Shown piece by piece: positions 36,817 through 45,689 of a stretch of 55,429 nucleotides of DNA (within the stretch, counting starts at the first letter, position 1; each line of letters starts with the position of its first letter). The position numbers were made by a program, and so were the translations under genes. The notes beneath the pieces were generated by a model. The model saw only the letters and a list, made by a program, of their open reading frames with translations, did no database searches and was not told the DNA's origin. The DNA is from Candidatus Fibrimonadaceae bacterium (GTDB taxonomy: Bacteria; Fibrobacterota; Fibrobacteria; Fibrobacterales; Fibrobacteraceae): positions 1 through 55,429 of the forward strand of contig JAITFT010000015.1 of assembly GCA_031281155.1 (NCBI GenBank), given 5' to 3'.

Positions 36817-37242
36817 TTACCTATTCAGAGCCGCTATTGAAACCTTTTTTACGCCTGCCATGGTACAGGCATCTATAACTGAAACCAATTTTCCCGTTTG
36901 AGCGTCTTTGTCTGCAATTAAAACAGCCTCTCTTTCCGGATTTTTTGCTATAATTCCTTTTATAATATCGGTTAACCCTGCTAAATCAACTTGCCGCTCG
37001 TCTATGTGAATTGTGCCGTCTCTGGTTATGGCTATTAAAATATTTTCCCTTTCCAGCTGGCTTGCAGACTGTGCCTGCGGTTTGCTAACTTCAACGCCTG
37101 TTTCTCTTGTGAACGTACTTGTGACTATAAAGAATATAAGCAATATAAACACCATATCCAGCAAAGGCCCAATATCTATTTCAGCTGCTCTTTTTGGCCT
37201 TGGCTTAAATTCCAAAAAATCAATTGAATCAGGTGTTTTCAT
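36817..37242 (-). CDS. exbD: ExbD/TolR-family biopolymer transport protein
   Basis: 141 aa. One N-terminal membrane span with the proton-channel aspartate ([22 protein letters not shown], Asp in the span), then a periplasmic domain. Works with ExbB/TolQ to turn proton flow into force on TonB- or Tol-type proteins. ATG lies inside the 3' end of the exbB-like gene (14-base overlap). No tonB is next to it. Confidence 0.88.
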   Translation of the reverse strand: MKTPDSIDFLEFKPRPKRAAEIDIGPLLDMVFILLIFFIVTSTFTRETGVEVSKPQAQSASQLERENILIAITRDGTIHIDERQVDLAGLTDIIKGIIAKNPEREAVLIADKDAQTGKLVSVIDACTMAGVKKVSIAALNR

Positions 37243-37600
37243 ATTTTTCCGCCAATTTTTGGTTTAACAGTATTATTGGAAAGGCGATAACCAAACCGCT
37301 TTGCGTTGTAATTAAAGCCTCTGAAATGCCATCTGCCATAAGCGCTGGATTTTGGTTGCCGTAAAGCGTTATAACCTTAAAGGTTCGCATCATGCCTGTT
37401 ACCGTGCCAAGCAATCCAAGCAGCGGTGCCATTTTTGCCATAATCCCCGCCATGCGCATAGCCTTGTGCACCGGCAAAACCCCGGTATATCCGCAGTATA
37501 TATAATAAAACCCCAAGGCCCCCACAAAAACAATAGGCACCATAACTGGCCCACCCGCTAAAGCGGTTCGGTAAATTTCATCAATGAGCACGTTGAACAT
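37229..37600 (-). CDS. exbB: Short ExbB/TolQ/MotA-family proton channel protein
   Basis: 123 aa, shorter than typical ExbB (about 200 or more). Conserved helices [16 protein letters not shown] and [20 protein letters not shown] identify the family; the cytoplasmic loop is small. ATG 37600 is chosen over the TTG nine bases upstream because the minus-strand -10 TACCTT (37608-37613) ends seven bases before it. Forms a two-gene unit with exbD. Confidence 0.85.
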   Translation of the reverse strand: MFNVLIDEIYRTALAGGPVMVPIVFVGALGFYYIYCGYTGVLPVHKAMRMAGIMAKMAPLLGLLGTVTGMMRTFKVITLYGNQNPALMADGISEALITTQSGLVIAFPIILLNQKLAEKYENT

Positions 37601-37646
37601 AGTGTGCAAGGTAGAAAATATTTCTTGAGAAACGGGAGTTTTGCCC

Positions 37647-38072
37647 CTACTTTTGCCGCAATACTTTCATATAATCACGCCCTAAAAAAATTGTTGCGTC
37701 AACGATTCCGCTTTGCGCATCTTGCAAAACAATGAAGTTTTTTGTATTTAGAACGCTTTTTAACGCACTATTTCCCTGCCAATGCGGGTTTCTTATGGCT
37801 ATGATGGTTTCTTCGTAGTTAGACCATTGAGGATCGGTTCGTGCCTCTAAAACGTCAAAGCCGTAACCTCTCAAAATATCTTTTGCATCGGATGCGGCAC
37901 CAGAAATCCCGCAACTGTTGAAAATCTCTATTTTACCAGGAACAGGCCCTACATGCACAGGCTGTTTAACTTTGTCTTCTTCGCAAGCAATGAAGAGCAG
38001 GAATAAGAATGGAAATAAGAGTTTCCTATGTAAACCCCAGGAGCGGCAGGCTTGATGCACGGCAATGCACAT
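37647..38072 (-). CDS. Lipoprotein with LytR_C-like domain
   Basis: About 141 aa. Hydrophobic leader [17 protein letters not shown] with a lipobox-like Cys. The mature part [21 protein letters not shown], then LGRDYMKVL at the end is the pattern of the LytR C-terminal domain, found in envelope proteins. ATG 38072 is 14 bases after the stop of the next upstream lipoprotein gene. Exact start uncertain because there is no clear Shine-Dalgarno and the region before the leader is unusually long. Confidence 0.6.
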   Translation of the reverse strand: MCIAVHQACRSWGLHRKLLFPFLFLLFIACEEDKVKQPVHVGPVPGKIEIFNSCGISGAASDAKDILRGYGFDVLEARTDPQWSNYEETIIAIRNPHWQGNSALKSVLNTKNFIVLQDAQSGIVDATIFLGRDYMKVLRQK

Positions 38073-38085
38073 TTTCAGAGTTAAA

Positions 38086-38331
38086 TTACTCACTAATCTC
38101 ACAGTTTTCCAAGTTCGTACTATTAGTCCAAGCCACAAGCGTACCGCCTATAATTCCGCATTCTTTTTCGGAAATAACATAAGTGGTTTCACACCTTGGC
38201 TGGCCAAGAGCATTCGTATATTTGCAAACTTGAACCGACTGCGGCACTGGCAATTCCGGCAGGTCGCTGTAGCAAGAAGTCAAAAAAACAGCAACCACCG
38301 CTGCCACACTGAATTTTACCAAGATTCGCAT
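38086..38331 (-). CDS. Small lipoprotein
   Basis: 81 aa. Signal peptide with lipobox LTSC (Cys 20), then a short domain with four more cysteines (CKYTNALGQPRC, KECG, ENC), likely disulfide-linked. GGAGG precedes the ATG. Its start overlaps the end of the poly-Ser lipoprotein gene by 16 bases. Cys-spaced patterns similar to the neighbouring lipoprotein's VSCYKAEGE and EKLCLEMGW suggest that both share a small domain. Function unknown. Confidence 0.6.
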   Translation of the reverse strand: MRILVKFSVAAVVAVFLTSCYSDLPELPVPQSVQVCKYTNALGQPRCETTYVISEKECGIIGGTLVAWTNSTNLENCEISE

Positions 38332-39635
38332 GTAAAACCTCCACTTGGAAATGTACCTGTTGCTTCCATTAAAATACGCTTGGGATAGTGGAATAAAATA
38401 TCGCCTGGGCTGGGGTTGGAGCCAGGGTAAGGTCTACAATCTGGATAAGCCTCAGGTCTAGCCGGAAGCAATGGATCAGGCAAAATAACCTCACTATTAT
38501 TTGTAGAAGTCATTTTTGCAAACCCATCAACAAGAAGAGTGTAGTCATTAAAACAATTATTGAATTGCATTCTTAGTTTAGGCTGGCAACATGCATGTTC
38601 AATAATTGTTGTTGCTGCAGGAACTCTCCAATTACCAAAGGGACCCTGAGAATGATTGCACCTCGCTTCTACATAGCCTTCTGCCACAAATACTTTGGAG
38701 CATTCTTTTGGCACTGGTTCGTTGCTGCCGCATGTGATTGTTGCTGTTGCGTTTGATTCGCCAAGAGCAACACTGCTCAAGCTAAAGGAGCCTGTTGCGT
38801 TGTTTGTGCTGCCAAATGAATACGATAAGTCGCAACGATCATAAACATTATTTACAACTACGTTTAAGGTTTCGCCTCTATGCATTAGGTGTTGAGAGCC
38901 TTCGCCAAAAACACACTCTAAACTGGCGGGGTCTGGATCGGGAACTACCGTTGCTATTGCTTTTTCCAATTCATGCTCCGTTCCGTTGCAATTTGCAACA
39001 GCAGTAACGGTGATTGTTCCTGCTCCTGTAATTTTTCCGGCCTCATCGATTATGTTTGGAGGCGTGGTTTCTATTCTTATAGTCGTTTCATCTGTTGCGC
39101 ACAAGGCTGCAGCATGATTGCTTACTTTAACGGTGTTATTGATACCGTAATCATCGCCAATAAAATAAACTCCGTGCGGCTGGTTTAAACCAACAAAGTC
39201 TATATCTCCTGTTTTTACAGGCCCTGGTATGCTGACGCTTGAACTGCTTGGCGGAACAGAAGAGCTGGAACTTTCGCCGCCACCAGTTGAAGAAGAGCTA
39301 GAATCGCCACCCTCGCCAGACGAACTGGAAACGTCACCCGCAACAGAAGAGCTGGAAGCATCGCCGCCCTCGCCAGATGAACTGGAACCGCCGCCTGCAA
39401 TAGTAGAAGAACTAGAACCAGCAACAGAGGAGCTGCTGGAAACGACAGTCCAGCCCATTTCTAGGCACAATTTTTCGCTAAGCTCAACGAGTTCACCTTC
39501 TGCTTTGTAGCAAGAAACATTTGCTGCCACATTTGACTCAAAGCCATCGCTTGAGCAGGAAAATATTGCTTGAACCCCTATGGCTCCAATTAACAGGACT
39601 AACAGGATCTTCCAATTATCAACTATTTTTCTCAT
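38316..39635 (-). CDS. Lipoprotein with poly-serine linkers (Fibrobacter style)
   Basis: 439 aa. Signal peptide with lipobox IFSC, then a small Cys-containing segment, a long low-complexity run of SSSSS blocks spaced by Gly/Glu/Asp (about residues 65-135), and an Ig- or cadherin-like C-terminal part with several cysteines. Poly-serine linkers are a hallmark of secreted proteins in Fibrobacter. GGAGAG precedes ATG 39635. Operon-like with two downstream lipoprotein genes. Substrate or partner unknown. Confidence 0.65.
   Translation of the reverse strand: MRKIVDNWKILLVLLIGAIGVQAIFSCSSDGFESNVAANVSCYKAEGELVELSEKLCLEMGWTVVSSSSSVAGSSSSTIAGGGSSSSGEGGDASSSSVAGDVSSSSGEGGDSSSSSTGGGESSSSSVPPSSSSVSIPGPVKTGDIDFVGLNQPHGVYFIGDDYGINNTVKVSNHAAALCATDETTIRIETTPPNIIDEAGKITGAGTITVTAVANCNGTEHELEKAIATVVPDPDPASLECVFGEGSQHLMHRGETLNVVVNNVYDRCDLSYSFGSTNNATGSFSLSSVALGESNATATITCGSNEPVPKECSKVFVAEGYVEARCNHSQGPFGNWRVPAATTIIEHACCQPKLRMQFNNCFNDYTLLVDGFAKMTSTNNSEVILPDPLLPARPEAYPDCRPYPGSNPSPGDILFHYPKRILMEATGTFPSGGFTCESW
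39228..39445. repeat. Imperfect repeats encoding poly-serine linkers
   Basis: Degenerate tandem units on the minus strand encode alternating Ser5 and Gly/Glu/Asp spacers of the lipoprotein linker. Likely to vary in length by recombination. Confidence 0.7.
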
Positions 39636-39653
39636 TTTCAACTCTCCATCTAT

Positions 39654-41225
39654 TTAAAAGAAAAGCGTTACAACTCCAACAGACCCAAATACTCCAGCGC
39701 CTATATAAAGACCGTTCCGCAAAGTTTCAGTGTTACGCAAATTATTATAAGCCTCAGTATATTCTTTTCCTTTTGCGCTATAGTTTTGTCGCTCACCAGC
39801 TATCACTGCGGCCTCGGCAGCATCAAATAAAATTTCTAAATCTTTCTTTTTTGAAACTGCCTCGCTGTTTTGCCAAATGCCAACACCCGTACCCGCAGCG
39901 GCAAGCACAAAGAAAGTTCCTCTCACAATGTTTTTATTTCTATCCCACCAAGTTCCGCCTGCCGCTTCTTTCGGAGCCTTCTGTTTCCCTGCTTTTGCTG
40001 TTTTTGGAAGCTCTCTCTTCATTGCATATAAAGAGTCTAGCTTTCTTGGCACTAGCTTGCCGCTTATCAAAGAATCTGCGTGCATTGCCCATTCTGCATA
40101 GCCAGGCGCAGTTTCAAAAATAGAGAGCTTTCTGAAAGTTCCGGTATTTGGAAATTCTCTGTCTTTATAATAAACATTAGCTTTTTTTGCGCCTGGGAAT
40201 AATTTTTTGCCATCTAAAATAAAAGGAAAATTTATGTAGTCTATGCTCACTGTAAAATCATCTGTTTTTCGGTCTATCTCCTGCGCCTGCTGAGGAGGAA
40301 TTTTAACCTTGCCAACGTAATCGAAAGGAACCGTTGGGGAAGTTATATCGTTCATGTTTAGTTCATGCTCTTGTTTTTCAATGTCATAAGTGCCAAGTGA
40401 CATATTCACCTTTTTTCTCTCGGTTCCTAAAACCTGAGCCCGTTCTTGAAGGATATAATCTTGCATTAATTCACGCGCTCTATCTAAACGTGCCAGGTAA
40501 ATTCTGTTTTTTCTATCTAAAGTTTCCAAATCGCTCTTGCTCAAACCCATGCCGGCTACAATTTCGCTCACCTGCTCGGTTTTCCGTTTCATATCGTGAG
40601 ATCTGCCAGCTAGCCTAGCCATTCGGCTTTCATACCCTTCGATGGTTGTATCGCGTTTCAATATACCTGCCCATTCTGGCTGAATGTCTTTGTAGTTTAT
40701 GGCGGCTCTAAGCCTGTTAAGCCGAGCCTTTTCTTCGGTTTGAAACTTTTTTTCCAAATTTTGAATTTCTTTCTGTTTGTCTTTATCGAAATTGGCAATT
40801 TTTCTGTCGTAATCGGCCTGCTTTTCAAACTCGCTTTTTGGACCTGGCGTTCTTGCGATTATTGCCGCTTTTTCTGCCTCGAATTTGTCTTTGCCGGGCT
40901 GAATAGCCCTTGCGAGAGCCACTATGCTATCGAGATAATTTTCGTAGTTTTGGTAAGAAGCTGCGGATTTGGAAGCAGGCTTGGGAGCTGGCGGTGGTGG
41001 CGAAACCACTGGCGCTATTAGTGCCGGAGTATCTTCCAGGGCTGGCAGTGGAGGCTCAATGGGCTGAACCAGAGGCTCTTCGGGAGGGGTTATGTTTTCT
41101 ATTGTTTCTTGAGGCGTTAGCTCCAAATCGCCCAAAAGACTTGGGAACAATTCTTCTTGCGCAAAAGCGTTGCATAAAAATACCAGCAACACGCCTACCC
41201 CTATACCCATAAATTTACGATCCAT
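39654..41225 (-). CDS. Exported coiled-coil protein, unknown function
   Basis: 523 aa. Signal peptide VGVLLVFLCNAFA, Pro/Glu-rich segment (about 20-85), a Lys/Glu/Arg coiled coil (about 110-270), a beta-rich part, and two hydrophobic segments at the C-terminus (GTFFVLAAAGTGVGIW and GLYIGAGVFGSVGVVTLFF). The end resembles small outer-membrane or lipid-facing helices in proteins of this type. ATG 41225 is chosen because minus-strand TATATT (41232-41237) ends six bases before it. Not recognised. Confidence 0.55.
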   Translation of the reverse strand: MDRKFMGIGVGVLLVFLCNAFAQEELFPSLLGDLELTPQETIENITPPEEPLVQPIEPPLPALEDTPALIAPVVSPPPPAPKPASKSAASYQNYENYLDSIVALARAIQPGKDKFEAEKAAIIARTPGPKSEFEKQADYDRKIANFDKDKQKEIQNLEKKFQTEEKARLNRLRAAINYKDIQPEWAGILKRDTTIEGYESRMARLAGRSHDMKRKTEQVSEIVAGMGLSKSDLETLDRKNRIYLARLDRARELMQDYILQERAQVLGTERKKVNMSLGTYDIEKQEHELNMNDITSPTVPFDYVGKVKIPPQQAQEIDRKTDDFTVSIDYINFPFILDGKKLFPGAKKANVYYKDREFPNTGTFRKLSIFETAPGYAEWAMHADSLISGKLVPRKLDSLYAMKRELPKTAKAGKQKAPKEAAGGTWWDRNKNIVRGTFFVLAAAGTGVGIWQNSEAVSKKKDLEILFDAAEAAVIAGERQNYSAKGKEYTEAYNNLRNTETLRNGLYIGAGVFGSVGVVTLFF

Positions 41226-41297
41226 ACTGATAATATAGAAAATCCGCAGCGGCAAACGCGCAGGCAGCCCTCATGGTTTTCTACATTATAATCTTAG

Positions 41298-41612
41298 ATG
41301 CGCAAAATTAGGGTTAAAGATATTAAAGATGAGATGGTTCTGCTGGAGCCTTTAAAAACTTCTGCAGGCGTTGTTCTTATGGCCAAAGGGACAGTTTTAC
41401 GGGAAGCCTTTGTACCCAGGCTTGTGCAGCGCGGAGTCACAACGGTTTGCGTTGAAGGAGAGCCTCAGCCAGGGGATATGGCTGAAGAACACGATGTTAG
41501 CGATATTCAAAAAATACCATTGGAAAAATTATTTGAAAGAAAATTGGTTAACAGTTCTATGAATATCATTTACGAAGCCTTAGCTAGGCACAGGAATTCA
41601 AGTGGAGTATAG
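41298..41612 (+). CDS. Small protein coupled to an HDOD gene
   Basis: 104 aa, soluble. The N-terminal 60 residues (MRKIRVKDIKDEMVLLEPLKT, then GVVLMAKGTVL, RLVQRGVTTVCVEGE) form the short beta domain that often precedes HD-GYP or HDOD proteins. TACATT (41282-41287) ends ten bases before ATG. The next gene starts inside its last codons (11-base overlap), so the two act together, probably in signalling. Confidence 0.6.
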   Translation: MRKIRVKDIKDEMVLLEPLKTSAGVVLMAKGTVLREAFVPRLVQRGVTTVCVEGEPQPGDMAEEHDVSDIQKIPLEKLFERKLVNSSMNIIYEALARHRNSSGV

Positions 41613-42462
41613 CAAACTAGATACCGTAGTTAAAAACATGGGAGAGTTACCCACGCTGCCCAGCGTTTTTTTCACTATAAACAAAATGTTGAGCGATCCG
41701 AGAACTTCCGCTGTGGAAGTAGGGCTTGCAATATCAAGCGATCAAGTTATAACAACAAAAATTTTAAGGTTGGTCAATAGCGCATTCTATGGTTTTAGCG
41801 GCAGGGTGAATACTATTTCGCATGCCATATCTATTTTGGGGTTTAGCTCCACAAAAAACATAGTGCTGGCAACAAGCGTTCTATCCAGCCTTAAATTGAA
41901 GAACCCAATAGAAGGTTTTAACTTAGCGGCTTTCTGGAAACACTCGGCAGCCGTGGGTGCAATATCAAAACTCGTGGCGGCAGAAACTCATCCGCAAAAA
42001 CAAGAAGAAGCCTTTACCGCAGGCCTTCTTCACGATATTGGCAAACTTATTCTGGCTATATGCGCTCCCGAAGAATTTGCGCAATGCTTAAATCTTGCCA
42101 TCAGTAAAAATTGTTTATTTATAGATGTGGAAAGAGAAGTTCTAGGCATTACCCATACTGAGATTGTTAAGTGGATAAACGAAAAATGGAATTTGCCCGA
42201 AGAAATAGTCAACGTGATTACAAATCATCATAATAAAATTTATGCTTCGGCAGGCGAGCATGCAAAATTAATTGCTGTTGTGCAAATCGCAGATGTCTTG
42301 GCAAGAGGCTTGCAATACGGTCATCCCTGCGATAACTCCTTGCCGATTTTGGGTAATAATGTTTTGGACATTTTGGGGCTTACTCCCCAAAAATTAGATT
42401 CCATTCTGCTTGCAAGCCACGAAGCTCTGCAAAACTCAATGGTTTTTGTTTCTGCCGATTAA
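41602..42462 (+). CDS. HDOD-domain signalling protein
   Basis: 286 aa. HDOD core: LPTLPSVFFTINKML, then ISSDQVITTKILRLVNSAFYG and ISHAISILG, followed by GLLHDIGKLIL, an HD-like helix. HDOD proteins act as non-catalytic regulators in bacterial signalling. GTG 41602 with AGGA upstream is the likely start; an ATG at 41638 is an alternative. Overlaps the preceding gene by 11 bases and is nine bases before ruvC. Confidence 0.85.
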   Translation: MEYSKLDTVVKNMGELPTLPSVFFTINKMLSDPRTSAVEVGLAISSDQVITTKILRLVNSAFYGFSGRVNTISHAISILGFSSTKNIVLATSVLSSLKLKNPIEGFNLAAFWKHSAAVGAISKLVAAETHPQKQEEAFTAGLLHDIGKLILAICAPEEFAQCLNLAISKNCLFIDVEREVLGITHTEIVKWINEKWNLPEEIVNVITNHHNKIYASAGEHAKLIAVVQIADVLARGLQYGHPCDNSLPILGNNVLDILGLTPQKLDSILLASHEALQNSMVFVSAD

Positions 42463-42471
42463 GAGGTTTTT

Positions 42472-42942
42472 TTGAGTAAAACGATAATGATGGGAATAGA
42501 CCCCGGTAGCCATGCAACAGGTTATGCTTTTTTAAATTTGGCGGGAAACAAGGCTTCGGTTTTGGATTACGGAGTGATTCGCCCAAAAAAAGATTCGGAG
42601 CTTATTTTTAGAATTGGGCATATAATCAACGAATTGGATATTTTAATTGTAAGGCACAGGCCAGTTGCTTTTTGCTTGGAAAAAGCATTTTTTGCGAGCA
42701 ATGCAAACAGTGCTTTAATTTTGGGGCATATTCGCGGAGCGGTGATGGCTCTCGGTTTTAAGCACGATTTAGTTTTTTCGGAAAGAAGCCCGCGCTCGGT
42801 TAAGCAAGCCGTAACGGGCAATGGCGCAGCAAGCAAGGAGCAGGTTGCAAATATGATGAAGCGTTTGCTCGGCATTCAAGATGCAGATATCGCTTTGGAT
42901 GCAAGCGATGCCCTTGCTATAGCTTGGTCCGGTTTGTTTTAG
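42472..42942 (+). CDS. ruvC: Crossover junction endodeoxyribonuclease RuvC
   Basis: Resolves Holliday junctions. 156 aa, standard length. Acidic catalytic residues are seen in MGIDPGSHATG, CLEKAFFA, and DASDALAIAW. Start codon is TTG at 42472 with AAGAGG at 42461-42466, since no ATG fits before the catalytic Asp except the internal MMG. ruvA and ruvB are not adjacent. The end overlaps the convergent gene by four bases. Confidence 0.93.
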   Translation: MSKTIMMGIDPGSHATGYAFLNLAGNKASVLDYGVIRPKKDSELIFRIGHIINELDILIVRHRPVAFCLEKAFFASNANSALILGHIRGAVMALGFKHDLVFSERSPRSVKQAVTGNGAASKEQVANMMKRLLGIQDADIALDASDALAIAWSGLF

Positions 42943-43295
42943 GTTTTCTCCGCAAGCTGCTTTTCTATCTCTTGCACCTCTTTAGAAGGCTCAACCTTGT
43001 TCTTTAAATCTTCGGGCTTAACGGTTCCGTTGGCTATATTCATGCGTATAATTTGCTCGGAAATATTAACCCGCGTAGCTGGGCCAGGCCTGTTTGGATT
43101 ATTCGCTTCACCCTCAGAAGCCTTTGCTTCTTCATCTTGCCTTTTTTGCAAAGCATCGCGAATTTGCGGCGTTATAGCCTTATTGTCGTAAAATTTATAC
43201 AATAAATCTGCACTTATGGGCAGGTCTATCTTCTTATCCTTTTTATCCTTCTTGGCGTTTAGATTTGGCAAAAAGTTTGATATTGGCTGAATCAT
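42939..43295 (-). CDS. Hypothetical soluble protein with charged N-terminus
   Basis: 118 aa, lysine- and acid-rich, no signal peptide or membrane segment. Contains KKDKKDKK near residue 20 and a conserved-looking RVNISEQIIRMNIANG segment. No family recognised. GGAGG eight bases before ATG 43295 decides against the upstream ATG at 43310. Upstream, minus-strand AATCAGCGTTTACTA matches part of the repeat that brackets the polysaccharide cassette at 50.8 and 54.5 kb. Confidence 0.5.
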   Translation of the reverse strand: MIQPISNFLPNLNAKKDKKDKKIDLPISADLLYKFYDNKAITPQIRDALQKRQDEEAKASEGEANNPNRPGPATRVNISEQIIRMNIANGTVKPEDLKNKVEPSKEVQEIEKQLAEKT

Positions 43296-43360
43296 AATAT
43301 GTACCTCCATTAATATTTATCGGCATATAACGTAGAAAACTTTAGTAAACGCTGATTTTT

Positions 43361-44542
43361 CTAAACGCTCCGCTCTAGTTGCGGCACCATCATGCTTATG
43401 CCGTTTTGCTCGAATAAATCCATTATGTTTTTATTCAGTTCCGAGAAAATGCTGGGCTGTTTTTCCGGAAAATGCGTGTAAATATTGAGCTCCATCTCAG
43501 AGGCGTTGTTTTCCAGGTTTTTTATCAAAACAAAGGGTGCAGGATCTTTCAATACGTTTTCCGTTCTACGGGCAGCCTCGGTTATGAGCTCAACGGCACG
43601 TTGCCATGGAACATCGTAGCAAACGCTAATGGGCATATAAAGTATAACTCCGTCTTTCTCATCGCCCGATGTGCTGTAATTCACAACGTTAGAAGACAAA
43701 AGCGTTCCGTTAGGAACAGTGACAATTTCTTTTTTAGATGTTTTTATGCGAATAGCAAAAGGAGTTTTTTCCACCACATCGCCAAGCACATTATCGACCT
43801 TGACCCTGTCGCCCAACTTAAAAGAGCGCATATATGTTAGCACCAGCCCTGCCACCATATTGGCTATAACCGTGGTTGAGCCAAGAGAGATTAAAACCCC
43901 TAAAAACACGGAAACGCCTCTGAATACCGCGGTTTCGGAATCTGGCAAAAGCGGGAATACAAGAATAAGCATAAAGGCAAAAGCCAAAAGCCTTATTAAA
44001 TTAAACGTTGCATGTGCCCAATCTGGGTAAAAACCTGGGATAACCAGCCTTCCCATGGATATTTCTTTTGAAATGAGTTTTAAGAATTTTACAAAATAAT
44101 GCGTAACAAACACTATAACGACTATACGCAGCATATTTGGAATGTAGGCTATAAGACCCTGCAAAATGGATAAAAATGGATCTAATACGCCGTGGAGAAG
44201 CGCAAACGCAATGCTTCTTGTGCCAGGGTGAATGCTAAATAAAAGGGTTAGAGAAATATAAAAAGAGGTTATATAGATAGCATACATAATGGCGCGAGAC
44301 ACAAAAAGATATATGCGAATTACGCGCGCAGGGCTTAATAGCATATAGTTGAGGAGTTTAATCCCTTGAAAACTGCCGCTGCTTTTGCTTACTATAAATG
44401 GGTTTATTACTTTTTTAAAAAGTTTTTTTACCAACAGATAAAACAGAATTTGCCCCGCTATAACAATGAGCAATAAGCCTGCCATGCGAGCAAAAGAAGG
44501 CCAATCTATTAAACTTGCAGTGTTTATGGTTTCTTGAAACAT
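43361..44542 (-). CDS. MscS-family mechanosensitive channel
   Basis: 393 aa. About five hydrophobic segments precede the conserved pore-lining helix and beta domain: GVSVFLGVLISLGSTTVIANMVAGLVLTY, then FKLGDRVKVDNVLGDV, IRIKTSKKEIVTVPNGTLLSSNVVNYS. Opens under membrane tension to release solutes. Minus-strand TATATT (44549-44554) ends six bases before ATG. Confidence 0.9.
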   Translation of the reverse strand: MFQETINTASLIDWPSFARMAGLLLIVIAGQILFYLLVKKLFKKVINPFIVSKSSGSFQGIKLLNYMLLSPARVIRIYLFVSRAIMYAIYITSFYISLTLLFSIHPGTRSIAFALLHGVLDPFLSILQGLIAYIPNMLRIVVIVFVTHYFVKFLKLISKEISMGRLVIPGFYPDWAHATFNLIRLLAFAFMLILVFPLLPDSETAVFRGVSVFLGVLISLGSTTVIANMVAGLVLTYMRSFKLGDRVKVDNVLGDVVEKTPFAIRIKTSKKEIVTVPNGTLLSSNVVNYSTSGDEKDGVILYMPISVCYDVPWQRAVELITEAARRTENVLKDPAPFVLIKNLENNASEMELNIYTHFPEKQPSIFSELNKNIMDLFEQNGISMMVPQLERSV

Positions 44543-44590
44543 TTAGTGAATATAGTAAATGTCACTAGCGGCAATGCTCATCTGCCCGCT

Positions 44591-45619
44591 TCAGAATTTT
44601 TCTAACGAAAGTAATTTATCAAAATCGTTTTGAAATAGTTTGTCTTGAACAATGCGATATTTTTCCCATTCACTTTCTGCAAATAACTTTGCTTGTTCGT
44701 GAGATATTTTACCCTGTCCTTTTAAAATTTTATTTCCATTAAATTCTAAGAAGCCATCCAGTCTTTGAGACCAATCTTCCATTGTCATAGGAATTTTTCG
44801 TTTAGCTTGCAATTCTGCAAAATCCAAATAAAGTGTCACTATCCTTTCCAAATAGTCTAACTCCTCTTCGTTTAAGTAATTTTTTGCGATTGAAACATCA
44901 AATTTATAAATTTTTCCATTAGGAGCATATTTCCAGGAAGTTAAACCCATATTAGTTTTTTTCGCATTTGCTCTCTCAATAATTATTTCCGCCGCTGTAT
45001 GCCTATGAACGGCAAAATGCATTTTGTTCTGAACCATTGCAAAAAAGTCTTTTGTTGTTTGAGAATTTGGATCGTAATCCATAGATGTTGTATAAATATC
45101 TGTAATTTTTTGATAAAATAACCGTTCACTTATTCTTATTTCTCTAATCCTTTCTAGCTGTTCTGAAAAATATCTATCTATTAAAATAGAACCGCCTGCC
45201 TTAATTCGTTCATCATCCATTACCCACGCTTTAACGGTAAAAGTCTTTAAGATAATTGTTGCCCATTTACGAAATTGCACAGCTCTTTCGTTATCTACTT
45301 TATAACCGACAGCAATAATTGCTTCTAAGGAATAAAATTTTGTTTCATAAATTTTTCCGTCTTCGGCAGTATGTGCAAAAATTGCACATACTGAATTTTC
45401 TTCAAGTTCGCTATCTGTAAATATTTTTTTAAGATGTTTTGTTATCACAGACCTGTCTATTCTGTATAGTTCTGCCATCATTTTTTGAGTTAGCCAAATA
45501 TTTTCATCTTTATACATAACTTCTATGGAATTTTCGCCACTTGCAGCCAAAAATTGTAAATATTCTGCGGCAGAGCTTCTAATTGTTATTTCCCTATTTT
45601 TTTTCACACTTTTTGACAT
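44591..45619 (-). CDS. RhuM-family protein
   Basis: 342 aa. Typical RhuM layout: an N-terminal segment IWLTQKMMAELYRIDRSVITKHLKKIF (helix-turn-helix-like), FYSLEAIIAVGYKVDNERAVQFRKWAT, and a helical C-terminus with FAELQAKRKIPMTMEDW. RhuM-like genes are mobile accessory genes, often near toxin or restriction loci; function is unknown. ATG 45619 fits the promoter (minus-strand TAAATT at 45627-45632, seven bases before). The longer form to 45667 is rejected because it would start upstream of this -10. Confidence 0.85.
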   Translation of the reverse strand: MSKSVKKNREITIRSSAAEYLQFLAASGENSIEVMYKDENIWLTQKMMAELYRIDRSVITKHLKKIFTDSELEENSVCAIFAHTAEDGKIYETKFYSLEAIIAVGYKVDNERAVQFRKWATIILKTFTVKAWVMDDERIKAGGSILIDRYFSEQLERIREIRISERLFYQKITDIYTTSMDYDPNSQTTKDFFAMVQNKMHFAVHRHTAAEIIIERANAKKTNMGLTSWKYAPNGKIYKFDVSIAKNYLNEEELDYLERIVTLYLDFAELQAKRKIPMTMEDWSQRLDGFLEFNGNKILKGQGKISHEQAKLFAESEWEKYRIVQDKLFQNDFDKLLSLEKF

Positions 45620-45689
45620 AGTACGTAATTTAGAAATTAATAGCTGCAAATGGCAAATATTACCCATTTGATATTTCTACATTTCTCCT

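Noticed and set aside
39521-40123. 200-codon open frame on the plus strand
   Set aside because: Antisense to the ends of two clear exported-protein genes. No Shine-Dalgarno or promoter context, low-complexity Leu/Gln/Arg content.
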